Shown: positions 44,642 through 53,413 of the stretch, piece by piece
Layout: each line of letters begins with the position of its first letter
How positions within the stretch are numbered: the first letter of the stretch is position 1
Assembly: GCA_016291595.1 (NCBI GenBank)
Contig: JAEEXN010000007.1
Span: 1 to 64,000, forward strand
Direction of reading: 5' to 3'
DNA: 64,000 bases
DNA from: Prevotella sp.
GTDB lineage: Bacteria > Bacteroidota > Bacteroidia > Bacteroidales > Bacteroidaceae
The notes under the pieces: model-generated
The model's input: only the letters and a program-made list of their open reading frames with translations
The model's database searches: none
What the model was told of the DNA's origin: nothing
Program-made: the position numbers and the translations under genes

Positions 44642-47600
44642 ATGCTCAAACGGCTTTTTCTAGCACTCATCATGCTCTTTCTGACATGTTCCATTCCTGT
44701 CGTTGCCCAGTCTGAATTGTTGACTGGTAGAGTTATGGATGTTCAGAGCCGTCAGCCGATGGAAAAAGCCACACTCCAATTATATAAAGTACAAGTCAAA
44801 CAAAGTGGTAAGGCTGATACGACTTTCGTTGCAGGCGCACTTTCAGACGAACGTGGTAGATTCTCATTTACACGTGTCGGTTCTGGTAGCTATGTGCTGA
44901 AAGTTTCTTTTTTAGGGTATGAGAAGTTGATGAAGAGCTTTAGTAAGTCGGGTAGCCAGTCATTGGCGCTTGGTGATTTGCAGATGAAATCTGAGACGGT
45001 TGAGATAAATGAGGCAGTGATTACGGCTAATTTGCCTAAGATGGTCATCAAAGATGATACAGTGGTATATAACGCTGATGCTTTCCGGGTGCCCGAGGGT
45101 TCTGTCATTGAGTCTCTCGTCGAGATGCTGCCAGGTGCAAAGGTTGACGACAACGGCAGTGTCTCAATTAATGGCAGGAATGTGAGAAGGTTCAAAATGG
45201 ACGGCCGTGACTTTATGACTGGTAACAATGATGCGGTCATGAAAAACCTACCATCATATGTGGTTGATAAGGTGAAAGCCTATGACGAGAAAAGCGATCT
45301 CTCGCGTATGACAGGTGTTGACGATGGAAACGATGATTTTGTACTGGAGTTCGTTACCAAACGCAGCATGCGTAATGGATTACAGGCGAATCCTGATGTT
45401 GGTATTGGAACTAATGGCCGATATGGCGTAAGATTGACCGCTATGAAACCTTTTGGAGCCACGCGCTATACGTTTATGGGTAATGCGAACAACGTGAATG
45501 ACAGGAATTTCTCAGGGCGTGGCGGAAGAGGACGAGGCAATCGTGACGGACAACGTCATGCGAAAACAGCTGCTCTTGATGTTAGCTATGAGAATGATAA
45601 GAATCTGAAAGTGAATGGTCGTGTGACGTGGAACCACAACGATGCTGACAATTGGAACCGTACGGGCTCAGAAAACTTTGTTAATACACGTGGGGGCGCG
45701 TTTTCGAATAGTGTGAACCAAAGCTATTCGCGAACGGATAACTGGACAGGCGACATGAATCTACAGTGGAACATTGATAGGCAGACAACTCTCTCGTTCC
45801 GTCCAAATTTAAGTTTTTCAACCAACGACAGCCGTAGCTTTTCCACATCAGCTAGCTTCAATGTTAATCCTTTCGATTATGTTGAAGACCCATTGAGCAA
45901 TGAAGGACTTAATAGCATGGATCAGCAAGGACTGATTGTGAATGGCCGACAGAATAAGTCTTCTGGATACAGTAGCAACAAAAACCTGCGCTCGCAATTG
46001 CAATTATACCATCGTTTTGGAAACAAGGGCAGGAATATTGCGCTTACCTCGAACTTTAACTATCGAAACGGCAAGAATAGCAATGCAAGCCTCTCGGCAG
46101 TGCATCTTTATCTCACTCCTGACCAGAGTGGTATTGACTCAACTTATCAGACTAACCGTTATACACTCTCTCCATCTGATAATTTGAGTTGGTCGATTGG
46201 AGCAACGTATACAGAACCAATTTATACCTTCAAAAGAAAAAACACAGAGCAAGATTCGTTGCAGCGTACCCGTTGGCCATTTGGTGGTGGTGGAAGTCGT
46301 GGCTCATTTGGTGGAGGAGGCCGCGGACCATTTGGTGGTGGCCGACAGATGGTAGGGCAGGAAGGAATTTACCTGCAGTTGAGCTACAACTACAGCTACA
46401 ATCATCAGAAAAGCGATCCGTCAACCTATGATTTTCCTGAATTCTCGAGCGAAGCCTTTAACGATGTATTGCAACAGTATCGTGACTGGACACGCCTTTT
46501 TGGTTATCTTGACAATCCCTACGAATGCTATCTCAGCGACGCGCTCAGCCGCTATTCTGAGCGAACGGAATATAACCATAATGTGGAACTGCAGCTTAGG
46601 GTGAATCGACAGAAATATAATCTTAATGCTGGTATTACGATTCAGCCCCAGCGTTCCCACTTTGTCCAACAGTATCTTGGTATTCCGGTTGATACGGTAC
46701 GTGATGTGATGAACGTGTCGCCAACAGTTAACTTGAATTATCGGTTTAACCAGCAATCGAACTTGCGCCTGACAGTACGGGGATCCAGTTCGCAACCCTC
46801 TATCACGCAGCTGCTCGACATTTACGATGATACAAATCCATTATCAGTAAGTATGGGTAATCCTGGGCTTAAACCTTCATTTACTACCAACGTGAACTTA
46901 AACTTTATGCTTCAACGCCGCATGGATTTGATTACTGACAGTATGGGTTTTGTTGTTCCCAAGGCCAGTCGTCATTGGAGTCTCAACACTAATGCCAGCC
47001 TTCGTCGTACAGGCAATTCTATTGGCAACGTTGTTACCTATAATGAACTAACGGGAGGACGCATCAGCCGTCCCGAGAACATCAATGGAAATTGGGGAGG
47101 AAATCTTGGAGTCATGTTCAACGTTGCCCTCGACACACTTAATCGATGGGATGTGAGTGGGGCGGTACAAGGCAGTTACGATCATCATGTAGGATAGGTA
47201 AACCTAAATCGTACGGCTATTCCTGACCGTAATGTAACCCATACATACAACCTTTCACCGAATGTGTCTCTCAGCTATCGTAATAGTTGGCTCAACGTGT
47301 CTTTTAATGGGAGTGCCACGTACGCTCATACCAGGAATCGTTTACAAGCCTCAAACAATCTTAGCACGTGGAACTTCTCATATGGTTCAAATGCGCGTGT
47401 AACTTTCCCCTGGGGCACAGACTTGTCTACAGACCTAACGATGTATAGCAAGCGCGGGTATAGCGATCAGACACTCAATACCAACGAATTTATTTGGAAT
47501 GCGCAGCTCTCGCATAGTTTTCTGCGGGGTAAGAAGCTTACTGTTATGCTCCAATGGTACGATATTTTGCACCAACAGACAAATTTCTCGCGTACTGTGA

Positions 47601-47815
47601 ATGCAAATGGATGGACAGACCGCGAAGTAAACTCCCTAACCACTTATGCCATGCTTCATATAAGCTATCGCATGAATTTCTTTGGTGGTGGCCATCGTGG
47701 AGGTGAGTGGGGAAGGCCTGGAGAATGGGGCCAAGGTCGTAATTTTGGTCAAGGCCAGCGTGGAGGTTTTGGAGGTTTTGGAGGTCGTGGTGGCTTTGGT
47801 GGGCGGAGAAGATAA
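44642..47815 (+). pseudogene. Outer-membrane beta-barrel receptor, interrupted by in-frame TAG
   Basis: A signal peptide (LTCSIPVVAQ) precedes a carboxypeptidase-regulatory-like domain (LLTGRVMDVQSRQPMEKATL), a plug-like domain (VIESLVEMLPGAKVDDNG, SINGRNVRRFKMDGRDF) and a long beta barrel of the OMP_b-brl_3/TonB-receptor type. The frame meets TAG at 47195-47197 (after SYDHHVG) and then continues without shift for another 206 codons, with clear barrel strands and a Gly-rich end (GGFGGFGGRGGFGGRRR). The aligned residue would be Tyr, so a single base change explains it. No SusD partner is present. A second Gly-rich loop lies near 46280-46340. Substitution, sequencing error or read-through cannot be separated here. 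Confidence 0.85.
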
Positions 47816-47987
47816 TTGATATCCGTAACAGGAACTCTTTCTTTCTGTTTGTTCCCTTGTTGATTTATTTAGTTTTGCCTCTTCATCAGTGTTCATACAT
47901 GTATAAACACCCTTTTTCTTGCATTCTCAAGCAAGTAGTTTTTTGGTACATTCATAGGTATGATGATTAAACAGGCAAAATAAAAAA

Positions 47988-48026
47988 CGTGAGTTTGACT
48001 AACTTACGTTAATTAGCGGTCATAGG
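47988..48026. repeat. Dispersed intergenic element, copy A
   Basis: GTGAGTTTGACTAACTTACG then TTAATTAG and GTCATAGG. It matches copy B at 50594 in order and spacing, apart from a 3-base gap. The first part is a near inverted repeat (GTGAGTT/AACTTAC). It lies in the 309-bp gap before ettA, which otherwise holds only the ettA promoter. Confidence 0.7.
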
Positions 48027-48066
48027 CTAATATAGTATATAATTCCCTAAAAAAATAGTAGCTGAC

Positions 48067-48097
48067 TTTGTCATATGAAGTGTTTTTTGTATATTTG
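48067..48097 (+). promoter_or_regulatory. Promoter for ettA
   Basis: TTTG (48067-48070) and TATATTTG (48090-48097) are 19 bp apart, 27 bases before the ATG. Confidence 0.8.
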
Positions 48098-48124
48098 CAA
48101 AAATTCTTAAACAAATATCAAATC

Positions 48125-49822
48125 ATGGCAACTGTTGACGACAAAAAGATTATTTTCTCGATGGTCGGAGTGAGCAAGACCATTCAGCAGAATCAAAAGC
48201 AAGTACTCAAAAATATTTATCTTAGTTTTTTCTATGGTGCGAAAATTGGAATCATTGGTCTGAATGGCGCAGGTAAGTCGACATTGATGAAGATTATCGC
48301 CGGTCTTGACCAACAGTATCAGGGCAATGTTGTTTGGAGCCCAGGCTACACAGTAGGTTATCTTCCGCAAGATCCGCCACTTAATGAAGCGAAGACGGTG
48401 AAGGAGAATGTGATGGAGGGAGTTCAACATGTCTACGATGCTTTAGCGGAGTACGATGAGATTAATGTCAAGTTTGGACTTCCTGAATACTATGAAGATG
48501 CTGACAAGATGGATAAATTGATGAATCGTCAAGCAGAGTTACAAGATACTATTGATGCTACTGACGCGTGGAACATGGACTCGAAACTTGAGCGTGCCAT
48601 GGCCGCTTTAAATTGTCCTCCTGGTGACTGGCCAGTGAACAATCTTTCAGGTGGCGAGCGCCGTCGAGTCGCATTATGTCGTTTGTTGTTGCAGAAGCCA
48701 GATGTACTATTGCTCGATGAGCCTACCAATCATCTTGATGCTGAGTCTATCGACTGGTTGGAGCAGCATCTACAGCAATACGAGGGGACGGTCATAGCTG
48801 TTACTCATGACCGTTATTTCCTTGATGATGTAGCTGAATGGATTCTCGAACTCGATCGCGGGGAGGGTATCCCCTGGAAAGGGAACTATTCTTCATGGCT
48901 TGAACAGAAAAGCCAGAGGCTTGCCATTGAGGAGAAAGTTGCTTCCAAACGGCGCAAGACTCTAGAACGGGAGCTTGAGTGGGTGCGCATGGCTCCAAAA
49001 GCTCGTCATGCAAAAGGAAAGGCTCGTCTGAATTCTTATGAGACAATGCTCAATGAGGAACAGAAGCAGAAAGAAGAGAAATTGGAGATTTTCATACCCA
49101 ATGGTCCTCGACTTGGCAATAAGGTGATTGAGGCTACTCATGTTGCAAAGGCTTTTGGCGAGAAGATACTCTTTGGTGACCTCAACTTCATACTTCCGCC
49201 AAATGGTATTGTGGGTGTTATTGGGCCAAATGGAGCAGGCAAAACCACGCTGTTTAGGCTAATAATGGGACTAGAGCATGCTGATAAAGGAACATTCGAA
49301 ATCGGCGAGACAGTTAAGCTAAGTTATGTTGACCAACAGCATAAGGATATTGACCCAGCCAAGAGTGTGTATCAAGTAGTAAGTGGTGGAAACGAAACCA
49401 TCCGAATGGGCGGCCGAGAAATTAACGTTCGTGCTTATTTGTCACGTTTCAATTTCAGTGGTGCTGATCAGGAGAAAAAGTGCGGCGTTCTCTCAGGCGG
49501 TGAGCGCAACCGCTTGCAGTTGGCTATAGCTTTGAAGCAGGAGGGTAATGTACTGTTGCTCGATGAGCCTACAAATGATATTGACGTGAATACACTACGT
49601 GCTTTGGAGGAAGGTTTAGAGTCCTTTGCCGGTTGTGCTGTTGTCATTAGCCACGACCGATGGTTCCTAGACCGTATTTGTACACATATTCTTGCTTTCG
49701 AAGGCAATGGAAATGTGTTTTTCTTCGAGGGTAGTTTTACAGAGTATGAGGTGAATAAAACTCAGCGGTTGGGGTTAGAAGAGCCTAAACGAATCCGCTA
49801 TCGCAAACTCATGGAGGAATAG
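48125..49822 (+). CDS. ettA: Energy-dependent translational throttle protein (ABC-F)
   Basis: This ABC-F ATPase has 565 residues, two nucleotide-binding domains and no membrane segments; it binds the ribosomal E site and gates translation with ATP/ADP. NBD1: GLNGAGKSTLMKII, LSGGERRRVALCRLLL, DVLLLDEPTNHLDAES. Linker helices with the EttA-type KARHAKGKARL precede NBD2: GPNGAGKTTLFRLI, LSGGERNRLQLAIAL, VLLLDEPTNDID. The opening IIFSMVGVSKTI is EttA-specific. ATG 48125 is chosen; the longer frame crosses the promoter. Confidence 0.96.
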   Translation: MATVDDKKIIFSMVGVSKTIQQNQKQVLKNIYLSFFYGAKIGIIGLNGAGKSTLMKIIAGLDQQYQGNVVWSPGYTVGYLPQDPPLNEAKTVKENVMEGVQHVYDALAEYDEINVKFGLPEYYEDADKMDKLMNRQAELQDTIDATDAWNMDSKLERAMAALNCPPGDWPVNNLSGGERRRVALCRLLLQKPDVLLLDEPTNHLDAESIDWLEQHLQQYEGTVIAVTHDRYFLDDVAEWILELDRGEGIPWKGNYSSWLEQKSQRLAIEEKVASKRRKTLERELEWVRMAPKARHAKGKARLNSYETMLNEEQKQKEEKLEIFIPNGPRLGNKVIEATHVAKAFGEKILFGDLNFILPPNGIVGVIGPNGAGKTTLFRLIMGLEHADKGTFEIGETVKLSYVDQQHKDIDPAKSVYQVVSGGNETIRMGGREINVRAYLSRFNFSGADQEKKCGVLSGGERNRLQLAIALKQEGNVLLLDEPTNDIDVNTLRALEEGLESFAGCAVVISHDRWFLDRICTHILAFEGNGNVFFFEGSFTEYEVNKTQRLGLEEPKRIRYRKLMEE

Positions 49823-49832
49823 CTATTCCTCC
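49813..49832. repeat. Perfect 20-bp palindrome at the ettA stop
   Basis: GGAGGAATAGCTATTCCTCC is identical to its reverse complement and spans the TAG stop of ettA. There is no loop and no following T-run, so a simple terminator is not certain. Confidence 0.8.
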
Positions 49833-49894
49833 CAGTTTGACATTTATCTCATAAGCAAATATAAATAAACTTTTTTAACAAATTAATAGAATCT

Positions 49895-49972
49895 ATGGAG
49901 TGGTATAATATTGCTTTTATCGTGGTCTTGATCATTGTGGGTATCGTGGTCTACAGACGCAAATCAGAGTGA
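49895..49972 (+). CDS. Small single-pass membrane protein (25 residues)
   Basis: The frame encodes MEWYNIAFIVVLIIVGIVVY followed by RRKSE. That is one ideal transmembrane helix with a positively charged end, fitting an N-out small membrane protein. It lies 72 bases after ettA and 32 bases before the thioredoxin-like gene. Its composition is far from random and the size resembles known small membrane peptides, but conservation was not tested. The function is unknown. Confidence 0.55.
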   Translation: MEWYNIAFIVVLIIVGIVVYRRKSE

Positions 49973-50004
49973 GTAAATAGTTTTCTAGCAAATAATTATA
50001 GAAA

Positions 50005-50526
50005 ATGATTACAAGAATTAGAATATCTGCGATAGTGCTCGCATTGTCGATGTTTATGTTGGCAAATGCTCAGGTACAGCCGAAGAAGGTTTATGATGAA
50101 ACGCTTAATCCTTTGGAACAGCTTGATGATGCCCTTCTGAAAGCCAAGAATGAAGGAAAGTTTGTGATGGTTCAGTTGGGAGGAAACTGGTGTCCGTGGT
50201 GTCTGTTGCTGGCTGACTATGTTGCCAATGATTCTGTGGTTAACAAGAAGATGAATGAAAACTATGTCTACATTCACGTCAATTACCATCCTCGGAAGTC
50301 GAAGATCGAAAATGCCGAGTTGACGCATAGTATGCTTAAACGTGTTGGCAATCCGGTGCGCTTCGGTTTCCCCGTCATGATTGTGCTTGACGAGCAAGGT
50401 GCGGTGGTTCACATACAAGACACTGCATTACTTGAGGAAGGAAAAGGGTATAATCAGAAGAAGGTACTCGATTTTTTGAACAATTGGACTCCGCAGGCGG
50501 TGATTAAGGCAAAAAAAGGAGAATAG
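50005..50526 (+). CDS. Thioredoxin-like periplasmic protein (WCPWC)
   Basis: This protein has 173 residues with a signal peptide (cleavage after MLANAQ). The thioredoxin fold carries the redox motif GGNWCPWC at about 69-76, YIHVNYHP, and the cis-Pro segment FGFPVMIVLDEQG. The WCPWC site is seen in thioredoxin-like DUF255/DsbD-gamma-type domains of Bacteroidetes. It is predicted to reduce or isomerise disulfides, or to act on oxidised proteins, in the periplasm. It is probably cotranscribed with the preceding 25-residue gene. Confidence 0.85.
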   Translation: MITRIRISAIVLALSMFMLANAQVQPKKVYDETLNPLEQLDDALLKAKNEGKFVMVQLGGNWCPWCLLLADYVANDSVVNKKMNENYVYIHVNYHPRKSKIENAELTHSMLKRVGNPVRFGFPVMIVLDEQGAVVHIQDTALLEEGKGYNQKKVLDFLNNWTPQAVIKAKKGE

Positions 50527-50593
50527 GTTATTTGGGACAGTTGTATTTTGTTCTTTACTTTCTTTGTGCAATGAAGAGTGGATTGTAAACAAC

Positions 50594-50634
50594 TTGAGTT
50601 CGACGAATATACGTTAATTACAACAAGTCATAGG
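50594..50634. repeat. Dispersed intergenic element, copy B
   Basis: TTGAGTTCGACGAATATACG then TTAATTAC, with GTCATAGG at the end, matching copy A at 47988. It lies in a 928-bp gap (50527-51454) between the thioredoxin-like gene and moxR. That gap holds this element, a hairpin, repeat locus 3, copy C and the moxR promoter; no gene was recognised in it. Confidence 0.7.
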
Positions 50635-50662
50635 TGTGACATTTTTAAACAGATGTCACACC
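50633..50662. repeat. Inverted repeat GGTGTGACAT/ATGTCACACC
   Basis: Perfect 10-bp arms (50633-50642 and 50653-50662) with a 10-base loop, directly attached to copy B. GTGTGACAT recurs at 50703-50711. There is no T-run, so it looks like an operator or structured RNA more than a terminator. Confidence 0.75.
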
Positions 50663-50829
50663 TGTAACCCGTTAACATTGAATTGATTATACATTGTGTG
50701 ACGTGTGACATTTACTTATGAAAAATCCCTTGTGCGTTGACAACTCTATTCAATTCATATATTGAGAATCAATACGCTTATACCATAAAATCCTCACAGT
50801 CTGTTGGTTCAATCTACACACTATCATAC

Positions 50830-50934
50830 GCCTTCTTGAGGGCACAGCCTTCTTGAGGACGTCATTAGTCTCATAGAAGGCAACTTTAGCATCATAGAAG
50901 GCATCTCTTGCTTCCTAAAGGGCATCTTTATTTG
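50830..50934. repeat. 21-bp degenerate tandem repeat array, locus 3
   Basis: Units at 50872, 50893 and 50914 are each 21 bases; the first two start CATAGAAGGCA. The units before them (50830-50871) are more diverged, with GCCTTCTTGAGG twice at 17-base spacing. In the same orientation, the ATAGA-n2-GCA pattern and later GC match locus 1 at 12-13 of 21 positions. Confidence 0.75.
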
Positions 50935-51098
50935 ATTTGTGAACAATTGTGGACCTCCTCGAATGTAGAGCACTCCTAACACAAATGCTTTGACAACTTC
51001 GTCGTTAACGTGCTGGGGGCACTAGCCGCATACAGTTTTTTCACTTAAAAGACGTATTTAGATATTCAATGAACATTAGACGCACAGCTTTCTTTATT

Positions 51099-51126
51099 TT
51101 GAGTTCGCAAACTCACATTAAATAGT
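51099..51126. repeat. Dispersed intergenic element, copy C (partial)
   Basis: TTGAGTTCGCAAACTCACAT followed by TAAATAG. It resembles copies A and B over the first 25 bases and has the clearest inverted repeat (TGAGTT/AACTCA). The GTCATAGG end is not retained. Confidence 0.55.
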
Positions 51127-51378
51127 TGTCTGGTTCGAGTAACACTTTTCACTCCTCATTTTCATTATTATCTATTCGCGTTTTTCACTTTTTATTTAAA
51201 AGAATATCTTTTGTTGAGGCGGTTGACACATTTTGCGAAAACGTTGATACTATACGTTTATAGTTTACTCTTAATCTGTTTTTGTTCCTTGCGCACCCAT
51301 GTGTACGTGTTATCTTTTATAAAGTTTCTTAAAATATAGGATTTCGGAATCTTTTTTAATATTATTTAGACAGGAATC

Positions 51379-51410
51379 TTTGTGGCAGCCTTTTATTTGT
51401 TGTACTTTTG
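51379..51410 (+). promoter_or_regulatory. Promoter for the moxR-bat operon
   Basis: TTTG (51379-51382) and TACTTTTG (51403-51410) are 20 bp apart, 44 bases before moxR. Gaps inside the operon are short and no further promoter was seen. Confidence 0.8.
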
Positions 51411-51454
51411 CGCAACATTTACATATTTCGAATAACGTACAAAAAAATAAAACT

Positions 51455-52450
51455 ATGGCAGAAGCTATTGATATCCGCGAACTGAATATCCGGATTGAAC
51501 AACAAAGTGCATTTGTTACAAATCTGACTAGCGGTATGGACCGCGTAATAGTGGGGCAGAAACATTTGGTAGATTCATTGCTCATTGGTCTGCTCAGCGA
51601 CGGACATATCCTTCTCGAGGGTGTTCCAGGATTGGCCAAGACGCTGGCAATTAAGACGCTGGCACAACTAATAAGCTCCGAGTACAGCCGTATTCAGTTT
51701 ACTCCCGATTTGTTGCCTGCTGACGTGATCGGTACGATGGTTTACTCACAAAAGGAAGAGAATTTCCAGGTGAAGAAGGGACCCGTTTTTGCCAATTTCG
51801 TGCTTGCCGATGAGATTAACCGAGCACCGGCAAAGGTGCAGAGCGCCCTTTTGGAAGCTATGCAAGAGCATCAGGTAACCATTGGTAGCAAGACTTTTGC
51901 GTTGCCGAATCCATTCTTGGTGATGGCTACTCAGAACCCAATAGAGCAAGAAGGGACCTACCCACTACCTGAGGCTCAGGTTGACCGTTTCATGTTGAAG
52001 GTGGTCATCGACTATCCTTCGCTCGAAGAGGAGAAAAAAATTATCCGTGAGAACCTTCAGGAGTCGCTTCCAGAGGTGATACCTGTAACTACTGCTGAGG
52101 AGATTATCCGAGCACGTGATGTTGTGAGGCAGGTCTATATCGACGAGAAGATAGAACAATATATAGCCGATATGGTATTTGCTACCCGTTATCCAGATCG
52201 TTATGGCCTGGCTGAGCTGAAGGACTTGATTACGTTCGGAGGCTCTCCGCGTGCTAGTATCAATCTTGCAAAGGCCGCACGCGCTTATGCATTTATCAAA
52301 CGACGTGGATATGTGATTCCGGAAGATGTGCGCGCCGTTGCTCACGATGTGCTGCGCCACCGTATCGGACTATCGTATGAGGCAGAGGCCAGCAATGTGA
52401 CGAGCGAGGAAATTGTCAGCAAGATTATCAACAAGGTAGAAGTGCCTTGA
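51455..52450 (+). CDS. moxR: MoxR-family AAA+ ATPase
   Basis: This ATPase has 331 residues and is thought to act with VWA-domain proteins in maturation or envelope complexes. Walker A is GVPGLAKTLAIK, Walker B NFVLADEINRAPAKVQSALLEAMQE, sensor 1 MATQNPIEQEGTYPLPEAQ and the later GGSPRASINLAKAARA sensor-2 region. The start is ATG 51455; the longer frame crosses the promoter. It is first of six consecutive bat-cluster genes. Confidence 0.95.
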   Translation: MAEAIDIRELNIRIEQQSAFVTNLTSGMDRVIVGQKHLVDSLLIGLLSDGHILLEGVPGLAKTLAIKTLAQLISSEYSRIQFTPDLLPADVIGTMVYSQKEENFQVKKGPVFANFVLADEINRAPAKVQSALLEAMQEHQVTIGSKTFALPNPFLVMATQNPIEQEGTYPLPEAQVDRFMLKVVIDYPSLEEEKKIIRENLQESLPEVIPVTTAEEIIRARDVVRQVYIDEKIEQYIADMVFATRYPDRYGLAELKDLITFGGSPRASINLAKAARAYAFIKRRGYVIPEDVRAVAHDVLRHRIGLSYEAEASNVTSEEIVSKIINKVEVP

Positions 52451-52505
52451 TAAAGTGATGAATGAAAAGCGAAAATCGTAAGTTGCAGGTATCAAGTTAG
52501 TCATA

Positions 52506-53378
52506 ATGGAGACATCTGAAATATTAAAGAAAGTTCGCAAGATTGAGATAAAGACACGCGGTCTGAGCAATAACATCTTCGCAGGTCAGTATCATACGGC
52601 TTTCAAGGGTAGGGGTATGGCTTTCAGCGAGGTGCGTGAGTATCAGTTCGGCGATGACGTTCGCGACATCGACTGGAATGTGACAGCACGTTTCCATAAA
52701 CCTTATGTGAAAGTGTTCGAGGAGGAGCGTGAACTGACTGTAATGTTGCTTATCGACGTGAGCGGCTCGCTAGATTTCGGTACTCAGCGCCAGATGAAGA
52801 AAGACATGGTGACGGAGATAGCTGCGACTCTTGCCTTCAGCGCCATTCAAAATAACGATAAAATTGGCGTAATCTTCTTTTCTGATAAAATAGAGAAATA
52901 TATTCCACCGAAGAAAGGCCGAAAACATATTCTCTACATTATCCGCGAGATGCTAGATTTTCACCCTGATAGCAAAAAAACTGATGTGAAGATGGCCGTG
53001 GAGTTTCTTACGAGTGTCATTAAACGTCGTTGTACTGCGTTTTTGTTAAGCGATTTCTTTGTTCGGAATGATTTCGAAAATGCTCTGACTATCTGTAACC
53101 GCAAGCACGATATCGTAGCTATTCAGGTGTATGACCAGCGTGCGAAAATGCTGCCTGACGTAGGAATACTGAAGGTGGTAGACGCTGAAACGGGACATGA
53201 GATGTATATCGATACGGGCAGTGCCAAGTTGCGTCGCGCCCATACTACATATTTCATGAACCGTCAGGCCTCGCTCCGACAGACTTTCAATAAGAGTAAC
53301 GTTGATCATGTCTCAATCGCTACTAACGAAGATTACGTAAAATCGCTCTTGCAACTCTTTGCCATGAGAGGTGTTTAG
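52506..53378 (+). CDS. DUF58 domain protein
   Basis: This soluble protein has 290 residues. The DUF58 signature REYQFGDDVRDIDWNVTAR lies at about 44-62, followed by a VWA-like fold with DVSGS (Asp84, Ser86, Ser88; MIDAS-like) and KIGVIFFSDKIEKYIPPKKG. Members are always found beside MoxR ATPases and are presumed substrates or partners. It is second in the bat operon, 55 bases after moxR. Confidence 0.93.
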   Translation: METSEILKKVRKIEIKTRGLSNNIFAGQYHTAFKGRGMAFSEVREYQFGDDVRDIDWNVTARFHKPYVKVFEEERELTVMLLIDVSGSLDFGTQRQMKKDMVTEIAATLAFSAIQNNDKIGVIFFSDKIEKYIPPKKGRKHILYIIREMLDFHPDSKKTDVKMAVEFLTSVIKRRCTAFLLSDFFVRNDFENALTICNRKHDIVAIQVYDQRAKMLPDVGILKVVDAETGHEMYIDTGSAKLRRAHTTYFMNRQASLRQTFNKSNVDHVSIATNEDYVKSLLQLFAMRGV

Positions 53379-53413
53379 CAAGTGAGCAGTTTAGAGTAAG
53401 AAGTTAAGAGTTT

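Noticed and set aside
46189..46431. 80-codon Trp-rich frame inside the receptor gene
   Set aside because: It is a shifted reading of the Gly-rich loop codons of the receptor.
47195..47197. TAG reassigned to an amino acid
   Set aside because: Other intact genes here end in TAG (for example manC at 12532-12534 and ettA at 49820-49822), so TAG is an ordinary stop.
41934..47815. Polysaccharide utilisation locus
   Set aside because: GH9 and an outer-membrane barrel are near each other, but there is no SusD, no SusC-type receptor features and no hybrid regulator.
51126..51145. tRNA-like TGGTTCGAGT sequence
   Set aside because: No acceptor stem, anticodon arm or D-arm can be formed around it.
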